DNA of 64,000 bases from Pseudomonas sp. H9 (GTDB taxonomy: Bacteria; Pseudomonadota; Gammaproteobacteria; Pseudomonadales; Pseudomonadaceae). Where the stretch lies: assembly GCF_004353925.1 (NCBI RefSeq), contig NZ_SMOK01000005.1:62001-126000 (forward strand). The letters are read 5' to 3'. Below, piece by piece: positions 1 to 8,077 of this stretch. The first letter of the stretch is position 1, and every line of letters begins with the position of its first letter. The notes beneath the pieces are model-generated. The model was not told the origin of the DNA. It saw nothing but the letters and a program-made list of their open reading frames with translations, and did not search any database. A program made the position numbers and the translations under genes.

Positions 1-456
1 CCAGTGTTTGGCTTCATTAGTGGGCAGAAAGCCCTCATGGGCCGCGCGGGTGATCTGGTTGTGCATACCTTCAAGCAGGAAGCGTACATCCTTGGCCCGG
101 GCTTCGGTCTGGATCGGTGCAGGCGGGTTGTTCACCGGCAGCGCTTCACCCTGGGCAATCAGGCCTTCAAGCTCGGCAATGCGTGCACGGATATCACGGT
201 TGTTCTTATCCAGCGCCAGTTGACGCTGGTTGAGGTTGAGTTCGAGGCGGGTTAACAGCAGCTTCAAGGCTGGGGTCATCAATTGGCCGGGGAAGGTTTC
301 GGTGATCTCGCCACAGCGACGCAAGCGGTCGGCCAATTCGATCTTCAGCCGGGCACGCTCGAGCTTGTTGTTTTCGACCACATTGTTCAGGTAGCCGATC
401 ACAATCAACAACGCGATCCCCGCCACGATAAGCAGGGTGATCATTAGTGGTGTCAC
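1..456 (-). CDS. Conserved hypothetical membrane-anchored coiled-coil protein (3' end cut by window edge)
   Basis: This gene runs off the left edge, so only its N-terminal 152 codons are visible. It opens with a hydrophobic segment (about residues 5-22, rich in I, L and V). A charged, probably alpha-helical region with many Arg, Lys, Glu and Leu follows, so it looks like a single-pass inner membrane protein with a cytoplasmic coiled coil. I chose the GTG at 456 because a GAGG lies 8 bases upstream. An in-frame ATG at 444 is the alternative start, with no comparable ribosome site. No catalytic motif is visible and I do not recognise the family, so I assign no function. It is transcribed away from the tRNA cluster. 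Confidence 0.75.
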   Translation of the reverse strand, partial: MTPLMITLLIVAGIALLIVIGYLNNVVENNKLERARLKIELADRLRRCGEITETFPGQLMTPALKLLLTRLELNLNQRQLALDKNNRDIRARIAELEGLIAQGEALPVNNPPAPIQTEARAKDVRFLLEGMHNQITRAAHEGFLPTNEAKHW

Positions 457-790
457 CGTTAACGCCTCATACAGGATGATTTACCGTTTGAGTGTAGTGG
501 CTTAGCTTTTTGCCGGATAGAGCTGTTTAGCGGTTACCAGAAGGCGTTAGGTGGCCTTTTGCTGGTATCGCACCGTAGTCATTGGGTTTCAGCACGGGCG
601 AGTGCCAAAAAATAAACGTCAAGGACCAGGCGCCGGTCATGTTCTTGAGCCACACAAAGCATCGGGAAGTCATTGATTTAAATAAAATTATCGAGAGGGG
701 TTGACGGGTTGGAAAAGCCCCCCTAGAATGCGCGCCACTTGCAGCGTAAAGCACACAGCGAAACGCGGCAGGGAGTGAATGTTGTAGTGT
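457..790. other. Intergenic region upstream of first tRNA pair
   Basis: About 330 bases between the hypothetical gene and the first tRNA-Glu. It contains the tRNA promoter near 701-729 and an A/T-rich stretch just upstream (671-690) that could act as an UP element. I see no convincing coding region here; the open frames lack ribosome sites and family features. Confidence 0.6.
701..729 (+). promoter_or_regulatory. Sigma-70 promoter of tRNA-Glu/tRNA-Gly unit 1
   Basis: TTGACG (701-706) and TAGAAT (724-729) are separated by 17 bases. A G/C-rich discriminator (GCGCGCC) follows, as is usual for stringently controlled stable-RNA promoters. An A/T-rich block lies directly upstream. The same arrangement recurs at 1328-1356. 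Confidence 0.85.
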
Positions 791-866
791 GTCCCCTTCG
801 TCTAGTGGCCTAGGACACCGCCCTTTCACGGCGGTAACAGGGGTTCGAGTCCCCTAGGGGACGCCA
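791..866 (+). tRNA. tRNA-Glu (TTC)
   Basis: A 76-base gene with CCA encoded. The anticodon arm is CCGCC-CTTTCAC-GGCGG, giving anticodon TTC. The acceptor stem GTCCCCT pairs with AGGGGAC. It is identical to the copies starting at 1417, 45066 and 45315. It lies only 2 bases from the next tRNA and is presumably processed from one precursor. Confidence 0.97.
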
Positions 867-868
867 AT

Positions 869-944
<76 letters not shown>

Positions 945-973
945 AATTCTATCGGTGCAAGCCGATCAAAAAA

Positions 974-995
974 GAGGCCTAGCGCCTCTTTTTTT
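974..995 (+). terminator. Rho-independent terminator after tRNA unit 1
   Basis: The hairpin GAGGC-CTAGC-GCCTC is followed by a run of seven T, and A residues precede the stem. It ends the first Glu-Gly transcript. Confidence 0.85.
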
Positions 996-1327
996 GTGCC
1001 TGAAATTCCTCTCCATACGGCCATGTCTACTGGCCTTAGTGCAGTTTTCAACTGTTTCCGATGCGAAATCAATGGTAGCCGTCGGCTGCCAAGCTATGCC
1101 CGCGCTTAAGCATCGTGAAGGGGGGCGCAGATGCACTGGCCATCAACTGCGGGAAATTCATAACCTATATGTGCCCAGTGGCGAGATGGCTCAGCTTGCA
1201 GATGTAAGTGGGGCCCCCATATCCGTGTATGCGGATTGGGGGGTACCGTTTAATGCGGATACCAAGCTTGGGTTGTGCGTTTTTCTGCGGTGGAAGTCAT
1301 TGATTTAAATAAATTTATACAAAGGTA

Positions 1328-1356
1328 TTGACGAGCTTCCTCAGCATCCATAGAAT
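1328..1356 (+). promoter_or_regulatory. Sigma-70 promoter of tRNA unit 2
   Basis: TTGACG (1328-1333) and TAGAAT (1351-1356) with a 17-base spacer and the same GCGCGCC discriminator as the promoter at 701-729. The spacer sequence has diverged while both hexamers, the discriminator and the upstream A/T block are kept. Confidence 0.85.
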
Positions 1357-1416
1357 GCGCGCCACTTGCAGCGTAAAGCTCACAGCGAAACGCAGCAGGC
1401 AGTGAAGTTGTAGTGT

Positions 1417-1492
1417 GTCCCCTTCGTCTAGTGGCCTAGGACACCGCCCTTTCACGGCGGTAACAGGGGTTCGAGTCCCCTAGGGGACGCCA
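1417..1492 (+). tRNA. tRNA-Glu (TTC), second copy
   Basis: A 76-base gene identical to the copy at 791-866, anticodon TTC, CCA encoded. It is the first gene of the second, duplicated promoter-Glu-Gly unit. Confidence 0.97.
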
Positions 1493-1494
1493 TT

Positions 1495-1570
<76 letters not shown>

Positions 1571-1653
1571 GTTTTATACTGTGGCGTTCATGACGGTACA
1601 GGGGTAGTGAATCGCTCCAAGGCAGTTCACACCACAGCGGTTTGCTTCACATT

Positions 1654-1729
<76 letters not shown>

Positions 1730-1733
1730 AATT

Positions 1734-1767
1734 AAAAAACGCCGTTCAATTGAACGGCGTTTTTTTT
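1734..1767 (+). terminator. Rho-independent terminator of tRNA unit 2
   Basis: A perfect palindrome of 20 bases (1740-1759, arms CGCCGTTCAA) is flanked by A6 and T8. The symmetric A and T tracts let it work in both directions, so it may also serve the convergent gene that ends at 1833. Confidence 0.9.
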
Positions 1768-1832
1768 CGTCTGCACTTTATGCTGATAAGACCGGAGGGG
1801 CTGCGCTCAGCCCCGCCGTTCTATCTGGTCGC

Positions 1833-2243
1833 TCAATGCTTGCTGTCGTCGTCCGACATGCTCAACAGTTGTTTTTCCTGGTTCCAGTCGAACGGTTCGT
1901 CGTTCTGCTCGGCCTCATAGCGGCGCTCTTCCAGCGCCTGATACATATCCAGTTCCTCGTCCGGCATGAAGTGCAGGCAGTCGCCACCGAAGAACCACAA
2001 CAGGTCGCGTGGCACCAGGTGGGCAATCTGTGGGTAGCGCTGGATCACCTGGCACATCAGGTCTTGGCCCAGGTACTGGCTTTGCAGCGGGTCGATCGGC
2101 AGTTCTGCCCGCAGTTCGTCGAATCGCTCCAGAAACAAGGCATGGCTCTCTTCTGGAACCTGCTCGGCTTCGCCCAAGGCAACCAGAATGCTGCGCAGGT
2201 GATCGAGCAGAAGGAGGTGATACTCCAGATGTGGGGTGGCCAT
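1833..2243 (-). CDS. Conserved hypothetical protein, PA2817 family
   Basis: A 136-residue acidic protein with no signal peptide or membrane segment, so probably cytoplasmic. An aromatic stretch (WFFGGDCLHF) and an acidic C-terminus are its most distinctive features. The start at 2243 is supported by AGAGGA 7 bases upstream; longer readings of the frame run into the neighbouring fadE gene. It lies just downstream of and in the same direction as the acyl-CoA dehydrogenase, with a 67-base gap, as I recall for PA2817 and PA2815 in P. aeruginosa. Its function is unknown. The family assignment is from memory of the sequence type and gene order. Confidence 0.8.
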   Translation of the reverse strand: MATPHLEYHLLLLDHLRSILVALGEAEQVPEESHALFLERFDELRAELPIDPLQSQYLGQDLMCQVIQRYPQIAHLVPRDLLWFFGGDCLHFMPDEELDMYQALEERRYEAEQNDEPFDWNQEKQLLSMSDDDSKH

Positions 2244-2310
2244 GGGGCGATCCTCTTGGGCTAAAACGGGCGCGGGAGTATACGGCTCCCAGCGCCCGAT
2301 GTCCCGACCG

Positions 2311-4758
2311 TTAACGAATTTTGCCGGGGGTGGCCAGCAGTTCTTCCTTGCTGAAGGCATCGACATCGATGACTTTGCGCCGAGCCGCCTCGGCGGCGTG
2401 CAGGTTTTGTGCTTCGGTAGCCTCAAGCACGCCTGCTTGCAGCGCCGCATCGATGCTCGATTGGCCTGGTGCCGGGTTGACCTTGCCATCCTTGAGTGCC
2501 TGATGCAGTTTTTTATGCAGCGGCGCGCATTCGTCGAGCAAGGTGCAGGCATGCTGCAGGGCGCCCACCGGGTCATCAGCGTCCTGTGGGCGATAGCAGC
2601 CGGCAAGCAGTTCTTCGAGCGCAGGGTCGCCTTTGGCGCGCCCGATAAGCGCTGCTACCTCGGCGTCCAGTGCGTCGCTCGGGCCGGTATGCCGGCGGCC
2701 GAACGGAAACACCACTACGCGCAATGCGCAACCCAGGAAGCGATTGGGGAAGTTGTCGAGCAGGCGGTCCAGGGCCTTTTCAGTCTGCCCCAGGCTTTCT
2801 TCCATGGCCCAGCGCAGCAGTGGTTGCAGGTGCTCTGGCGAGTTCAGGTCGTAATAGCGCTTGAGGGCTGCTGAGCTGAGGTAGAGATGGCTCAGGGCAT
2901 CCCCCAGGCGGGCTGACAGGCGTTCGCGGCGTTTGAGTTCACCGCCGAGTAGCAACATGCACAGGTCCGCAAGCAGAGCGAAGGCGGCGGCCTGACGATT
3001 GAGCGCGCGGAAGTAGCCCTGGCTGAGGGCGTCACCTGGCACTTTTTCAAAGTGCCCCAGGCCCAATCCGAGGATCAATGTGCTGGCGGCGTTACCTACG
3101 GCAAAGCCAATGTGTTGCATCAACAGTTGGTCAAACTCCTTGAGCGCCTGGTGATGATCGTCGCGCGCGGCCAGGGCCATTTCCTTGAGGACGAAAGGGT
3201 GGCAGCGGATCGCGCCCTGACCGAAGATCATCAGGTTGCGTGAAAGGATGTTGGCGCCCTCAACCGTGATGAAAATCGGCGCACCTTGCCAGTTGCGACC
3301 CAGATAGTTGCTCGGGCCCATGATGATTGCCTTGCCGCCGTGGACATCCATGGCGTGCTGGATGCATTCGCGGCCACGTTCGGTGAGGTGGTATTTGAGG
3401 ATCGCCGAAAGCACCGAAGGCTTTTCCCCCAGGTCTACGGCTTTGGTCGTGAGCAGGCGCGCGCTGTCCATCAGGAAGGCATTGCCGCCCATGCGTGCCA
3501 GCGCCTCCTGAATACCTTCGAACGCGGCCAGGGGCACGTTGAACTGTTCGCGAATCCGCGCATATTGACCGGTGACGAGGCTGGTGTATTTGGCTGCGCC
3601 GGTGCCCACCGCCGGCAGCGAGATCGAGCGGCCCACCGACAGGCAATTCATCAGCATCATCCAGCCTTTACCCAGCATTGGCTGGCCACCGATCAGGTAG
3701 TCCAGCGGGATGAAAACGTCTTTACCGCTGTTGGGGCCGTTCATGAAAGCCGCGCCCATAGGCAGGTGGCGCTTGCCGATGTCTACGCCAGGAGTGTCGG
3801 TGGGGACCAACGCCAGGCTGATCCCCAAGTCCTCTTCTTCACCCAGTAAATGCTCCGGGTCGTAAGCTTTGAACGCCAGGCCCAGCAGCGTCGCCACAGG
3901 CCCGAGGGTGATGTAGCGTTTTTCCCAGTTCAGGCGCAGGCCGATCACTTCTTCACCTTGCCATTGGCCTTTGCAGATCACACCGGTGTCGGGCATGGCA
4001 CCTGCATCGGAGCCGGCCAGCGGGCCGGTGAGGGCGAAGCACGGTATGTCTTCACCGCGCGCCAGGCGTGGCAAGTAGTGCTGGCGTTGTTCGTCCGTAC
4101 CGTAGTGCAGCAGCAGTTCTGCCGGGCCCAGCGAGTTGGGCACCATGACCGTGGAGGCCAGGTCGCCGCTGCGGGTGGCCAGTTTCATCGCTACTTGCGA
4201 GTGGGCGTAGGCGGAAAAGCCTTTGCCCCCGTATTCCTTGGGAATGATCAGGGCAAAGAAACCATTGGATTTGATGTGTTCCCACGCCGCGGGCGGCAAG
4301 TCCAGTGTCTGGCCAATCTGCCAGTCACTGACCATCGCGCAGAGGGACTCGGTGGGGCCGTCGATAAAGGCTTGCTCTTCCTCCGTCAGTTCAGCTTTGG
4401 AATAACCCAGTAAGGTGTTCCAGTTCGGGCGCCCGCTGAACAGCTCGCCATCCCACCAGACGGTGCCGGCATCGATTGCTTCGCGTTCGGTTTGTGACAT
4501 GGGCGGCAGGGTGCGTTTAAACCAACTGAACAGTGGCGCGCTGAACACCTTGCGGCGTAGTTCTGGCAGCAGGACCAGTGCGGCCTTGGCCGCCAGTACC
4601 AACCAGAAAAGTGTCAGAAGCCAGCCAGGCGCATGGCTGAAAATTCCCATCAGCACCAGGTAAACCGCAATCAGGGCCAATGCGGGGATGGCGGCGATGC
4701 GTCGGTGGGCGAGGTAGGCTGCACCAATCACCAGAACCACTAACCACAACAGCAACAT
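2311..4758 (-). CDS. fadE: Acyl-CoA dehydrogenase, membrane-anchored FadE type
   Basis: An 815-residue enzyme, close to the 814 residues of E. coli FadE. Enzymes of this type catalyse the first oxidation step of fatty acid beta-oxidation, acyl-CoA to trans-2-enoyl-CoA, with FAD. The first 65 residues are hydrophobic and contain two or three membrane segments. An N-terminal acyl-CoA dehydrogenase domain follows, then the central beta domain (CFALTGPLAGSDAG) and the C-terminal helical domain (ARIREQFNVPLAAFEG, DVHGGKAI), ending in the extra domain found in FadE. I chose the ATG at 4758 because GGAGGA lies 6 bases upstream; an ATG two codons earlier sits too close to that site. Pseudomonads usually carry several fadE paralogs, so chain-length preference cannot be told from the sequence. 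Confidence 0.92.
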   Translation of the reverse strand: MLLLWLVVLVIGAAYLAHRRIAAIPALALIAVYLVLMGIFSHAPGWLLTLFWLVLAAKAALVLLPELRRKVFSAPLFSWFKRTLPPMSQTEREAIDAGTVWWDGELFSGRPNWNTLLGYSKAELTEEEQAFIDGPTESLCAMVSDWQIGQTLDLPPAAWEHIKSNGFFALIIPKEYGGKGFSAYAHSQVAMKLATRSGDLASTVMVPNSLGPAELLLHYGTDEQRQHYLPRLARGEDIPCFALTGPLAGSDAGAMPDTGVICKGQWQGEEVIGLRLNWEKRYITLGPVATLLGLAFKAYDPEHLLGEEEDLGISLALVPTDTPGVDIGKRHLPMGAAFMNGPNSGKDVFIPLDYLIGGQPMLGKGWMMLMNCLSVGRSISLPAVGTGAAKYTSLVTGQYARIREQFNVPLAAFEGIQEALARMGGNAFLMDSARLLTTKAVDLGEKPSVLSAILKYHLTERGRECIQHAMDVHGGKAIIMGPSNYLGRNWQGAPIFITVEGANILSRNLMIFGQGAIRCHPFVLKEMALAARDDHHQALKEFDQLLMQHIGFAVGNAASTLILGLGLGHFEKVPGDALSQGYFRALNRQAAAFALLADLCMLLLGGELKRRERLSARLGDALSHLYLSSAALKRYYDLNSPEHLQPLLRWAMEESLGQTEKALDRLLDNFPNRFLGCALRVVVFPFGRRHTGPSDALDAEVAALIGRAKGDPALEELLAGCYRPQDADDPVGALQHACTLLDECAPLHKKLHQALKDGKVNPAPGQSSIDAALQAGVLEATEAQNLHAAEAARRKVIDVDAFSKEELLATPGKIR

Positions 4759-4941
4759 GTTCATTCCTCCGTGAAACTTCAGGACATTTTGCAATCCATC
4801 AGAGCTTAGACGGCCTCCGGTATTCGGCCTGTCAGAACAGTGACAGGCTGTGGCAGCAGGAGTTCGCTGCAGGCTGTGGGCGATTGTCAGGGCGGGTGTC
4901 TGGGGTAGACTGAGCGGCCGCTCATTCATCAGGACGACGTT

Positions 4942-5565
4942 ATGCTCAAGATCTGGGGACGGAAGAATTCGACCAATGTCAGGAAAGTACTGTGGTGCGC
5001 TGAGGAGTTGGGGCTTGAGTATGAGTCAATTAATGCCGGTGGTGCTTTCGGTCTGGTCAACGAAGCGCAGTACCGGGCGTTGAACCCCAATGGCCTGGTG
5101 CCGATGATCGAGGACGACGGTCTGGTGCTCTGGGAGTCCAATGCCATTGTGCGCTACCTGTCGGCCAAATACGGGGTCGACTCGGGTTGGTATGTCAGCG
5201 ATGCGCGCCAACGCGCAGAGGCGGACAAGTGGATGGATTGGGTGACATCGTCGCTAGCCGCACCTTTCCGGCCGCTGTTCTGGGGCATTCTGCGCACCCC
5301 GGCTGAACAGCAGGATTGGGTCGCGATCAACGCCGCGCACAAGACTTGCGCGCAGTTGTTGTCTATCGCCGATCAGGCCTTGGCTGAACGACCTTATCTG
5401 TCGGGCGACGCCCTTGGCATGGGCGATATCCCCCTGGGCTGCTTTGCGTATGCCTGGTTTGAGATGCCCATCGAACGCCCGCAGATGCGTCATCTGCGCG
5501 CCTGGTACGAGCGCCTGCAGGAGCGCCCGGCCTATCAGACAGCGGTGATGACCGCGTTGACTTGA
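4942..5565 (+). CDS. Glutathione S-transferase family protein
   Basis: A 207-residue protein with the two-domain GST layout. The N-terminal thioredoxin-like fold spans about residues 1-80, with the cis-proline region NPNGLVP (48-54) and the glutathione-contact motif WESNAI (64-69). An all-helical C-terminal domain follows. An AGGA sits 7 bases before the ATG. It is divergent from the fadE gene with a 183-base space between them. Such proteins conjugate glutathione to electrophiles or act as glutathione-dependent isomerases or reductases. The substrate is not predictable from what I can see. Confidence 0.9.
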   Translation: MLKIWGRKNSTNVRKVLWCAEELGLEYESINAGGAFGLVNEAQYRALNPNGLVPMIEDDGLVLWESNAIVRYLSAKYGVDSGWYVSDARQRAEADKWMDWVTSSLAAPFRPLFWGILRTPAEQQDWVAINAAHKTCAQLLSIADQALAERPYLSGDALGMGDIPLGCFAYAWFEMPIERPQMRHLRAWYERLQERPAYQTAVMTALT

Positions 5566-5703
5566 TCATTGCGGTCAGCCTGATAGTTATTATCGATACA
5601 CATGACTGTACTTGTATGGCCTGGGCAAGCACCATGGACATATTCACTGCGACCGGCCTGCCCGGTCGCGTCTTGAACCCCACACACTGGTACGCGACCC
5701 GCT

Positions 5704-6648
5704 ATGAGTTCTGCTCTGTCCATAAGGCAGCTAACCAAAACCTACGGCAACGGTTTCCAGGCCCTCAAGGGCATTGATCTGGATGTAGCCGAGGGTGATT
5801 TCTTTGCCTTGCTCGGCCCCAATGGCGCCGGTAAATCCACCACCATTGGCATTCTTTCAACCCTGGTCAACAAGACCAGCGGCACCGTGAGTATTTTCGG
5901 CAACGACCTGGATCGTCAGCCTGCTGCGCTTAAACGCAGCATTGGCGTGGTGCCGCAGGAGTTCAACTTCAACCAGTTTGAAAAGACCTTCGATATTGTC
6001 GTGACCCAGGCCGGTTACTACGGTATCCCGGCCAAGGTGGCCAAGGAGCGCGCCGAGAAATACCTGACTCAGCTGGGCTTGTGGGACAAGCGCGATGTGC
6101 CGTCGCGCTCGCTGTCGGGCGGCATGAAGCGCCGCTTGATGATTGCCCGGGCGCTGATCCACGAGCCACGTTTGCTGATTCTCGATGAGCCGACTGCCGG
6201 TGTGGATATCGAACTGCGCCGCTCGATGTGGAGCTTTCTCACTGAGCTGAACCAGCAGGGCATCACGATTATCCTGACCACCCACTACCTGGAAGAAGCC
6301 GAACAGTTGTGCCGACACATCGGCATCATCGACCACGGCACCATTGTGGAAAACACCAGCATGCGTGAATTGCTGGGTAAGCTGCATGTAGAAACTTTCC
6401 TGCTCGACCTCAAGGCCGACCTGGCTCAGGCGCCGCAGCTGATCGGCTATCCGTGCCGCTTGATCACACCAAATACGCTGGAAGTGCAAGTGGATAAAGG
6501 CGTGGACAATGAGGCTGGCATCACCGGGCTGTTTAGTCAGCTGGCGCTGCAGAACATCGAAGTACAAAGCCTGCGGAATAAAACCAACCGCCTTGAGGAG
6601 TTGTTCGTGTCATTGGTTGAGAAAAACCTGGCGAAGGTGGCGGTATGA
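5704..6648 (+). CDS. ABC transporter ATP-binding protein (YadG-like, ABC-2 exporter)
   Basis: A 314-residue nucleotide-binding subunit. All core motifs are visible: Walker A GPNGAGKST (38-46), Q-loop glutamine in VPQEF (85), signature LSGGM (137-141) and Walker B LLILDEP (157-163), with the H-loop in LTTHYLEEAEQ. The C-terminal 80 residues form the extra domain common in ABC-2 type exporters. The gene overlaps the permease gene by 4 bases (ATGA), so the two are translationally coupled. No clear ribosome site precedes the ATG at 5704. The pair resembles E. coli YadGH. The exported substrate is unknown. Confidence 0.93.
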   Translation: MSSALSIRQLTKTYGNGFQALKGIDLDVAEGDFFALLGPNGAGKSTTIGILSTLVNKTSGTVSIFGNDLDRQPAALKRSIGVVPQEFNFNQFEKTFDIVVTQAGYYGIPAKVAKERAEKYLTQLGLWDKRDVPSRSLSGGMKRRLMIARALIHEPRLLILDEPTAGVDIELRRSMWSFLTELNQQGITIILTTHYLEEAEQLCRHIGIIDHGTIVENTSMRELLGKLHVETFLLDLKADLAQAPQLIGYPCRLITPNTLEVQVDKGVDNEAGITGLFSQLALQNIEVQSLRNKTNRLEELFVSLVEKNLAKVAV

Positions 6649-7424
6649 GTTCGGAACTGAGCGCCAACCTGGTTGCCCTCAATACCATTGTTTATCGCGA
6701 AGTTCGTCGTTTCACCCGGATCTGGCCACAAACCTTGCTGCCGCCGGCGATCACCATGGTGCTGTATTTCGTGATCTTCGGAAACCTGATCGGTCGGCAG
6801 ATTGGCGACATGGGCGGGTTCACCTACATGGAGTACATCGTGCCGGGGTTGATCATGATGTCGGTGATCACCAACTCCTACGGCAACGTGGTGTCGAGTT
6901 TCTTCGGCAGCAAGTTCCAGCGCTCGATCGAAGAATTGATGGTTTCGCCGGTTTCGCCTCACACCATTTTGATTGGCTACACCTTGGGTGGCGTATTGCG
7001 CGGGCTGGCAGTGGGGGTGATCGTTACCATCCTGTCACTGTTCTTTACCCACTTGCAGGTCCATCACCTGGGGGTGACCGTTCTTGTGGTGTTGCTGACG
7101 GCAACGATCTTCTCGCTGCTGGGTTTCATCAACGCGGTGTTTGCGCGCAACTTTGACGATATTTCGATCATTCCGACTTTCGTCCTGACGCCGCTGACCT
7201 ACCTGGGTGGGGTGTTCTATTCCATCACCCTGTTGCCGCCGTTCTGGCAGACGGTGTCGTTGGCCAACCCCGTGCTGCACATGGTCAACTCGTTCCGCTA
7301 CGGCATTCTGGGCGTGTCGGACATTCGCATCGGCGTAGCCATCACCTTCATGCTGGTGGCCACGGCGGTGCTGTACTTCGGTTGCGTGCGCCTACTGGTC
7401 AGTGGGCGAGGAATGCGTAGCTGA
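6645..7424 (+). CDS. ABC-2 type permease (YadH-like)
   Basis: A 259-residue integral membrane protein with about six membrane segments and the ABC-2 family hallmark near the end (NPVLHMVNSFRYGILG). It forms the membrane channel for the ATPase encoded just upstream, and the start codon overlaps that gene's stop. Its 3' end overlaps by 33 bases the end of the convergent DUF2062 gene, so the two transcripts are antisense to each other over their last codons. The family exports polysaccharides, drugs or lipids; nothing here narrows that down. Confidence 0.93.
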   Translation: MSSELSANLVALNTIVYREVRRFTRIWPQTLLPPAITMVLYFVIFGNLIGRQIGDMGGFTYMEYIVPGLIMMSVITNSYGNVVSSFFGSKFQRSIEELMVSPVSPHTILIGYTLGGVLRGLAVGVIVTILSLFFTHLQVHHLGVTVLVVLLTATIFSLLGFINAVFARNFDDISIIPTFVLTPLTYLGGVFYSITLLPPFWQTVSLANPVLHMVNSFRYGILGVSDIRIGVAITFMLVATAVLYFGCVRLLVSGRGMRS

Positions 7425-7934
7425 CAGCTTTTGCTTGCGCCGGTGCCATTGCCGGCCTACCCACCAGCGCCAGTAGAGCATGGTCAGGCAGTAGGCCAGG
7501 GCACCGAGCAGCAAGCCGCACACCACCGAGCCGAGCAGAAAGGGCTGCCACAGTGTTGCCAGCTCGCCGGTGATCCATTCGAAGGTCAGTTCTTCTGGCA
7601 GGGTTCTGGGTGGGACTTGCATCAGCCAGGCGCCCATCTGGTACGTGCAGTAGAACACCGGGGGCATGGTGAAGGGGTTGGTCAGCCACACCAGGCTGAC
7701 GGCAATCGGCATATTGCCGCGCACCAGGATCGCCAGGCTGGCGGCCAACAGCATTTGCATCGGCACCGGAATGAAGGCAGCGAACAGGCCGACGGCCATT
7801 GCTCGCGCCACCGAATGTCGATTCAGGTGCCAGAGGTTCGGGTCGTGCAGCAGCCGGCCGAGAAAGCGTAAGGATTTGTGTTCCCTGATGCTGGTCGGAT
7901 CGGGCATGTAGCGTTTAAAGAGACGACGCGGCAT
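7392..7934 (-). CDS. DUF2062 domain membrane protein
   Basis: A 180-residue protein with the DUF2062 pattern. A basic N-terminus (MPRRLFKRYMP) is followed by a short segment, WHLNRHSVARAMAVGLF, leading into a membrane helix, then the conserved WLTNPFT...PPVFY block and a further pair of membrane segments. The C-terminus is strongly basic. In Pseudomonas this gene commonly neighbours comEC, as here, where the two are divergent. The function is unknown; a distant similarity of the family to glycosyltransferase-associated membrane proteins has been noted but is weak evidence. Confidence 0.88.
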   Translation of the reverse strand: MPRRLFKRYMPDPTSIREHKSLRFLGRLLHDPNLWHLNRHSVARAMAVGLFAAFIPVPMQMLLAASLAILVRGNMPIAVSLVWLTNPFTMPPVFYCTYQMGAWLMQVPPRTLPEELTFEWITGELATLWQPFLLGSVVCGLLLGALAYCLTMLYWRWWVGRQWHRRKQKLSATHSSPTDQ

Positions 7935-8077
7935 GTAGGCTCTCGACTGGGTGAAGGGGGCAAGTATGCACTGAATCTAAAAAGCCCCCATTACAGACTT
8001 TGTGACAATTATTGAGAGAGGGGCTGCCCGTCCTGATCTAAGCCTCAGGGAGTGAAAAGCTTCTGGAGCTGTAAACC

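Larger units (their letters stand above)
945..1416. other. Spacer between the two tRNA units
   Basis: About 470 bases. The left end holds the terminator of unit 1 and the right end holds the duplicated promoter of unit 2 (homology to unit 1 begins near 1292). The middle, about 1000-1290, shows no ribosome site with a plausible frame, no RNA gene and no repeat that I can identify. Confidence 0.6.
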
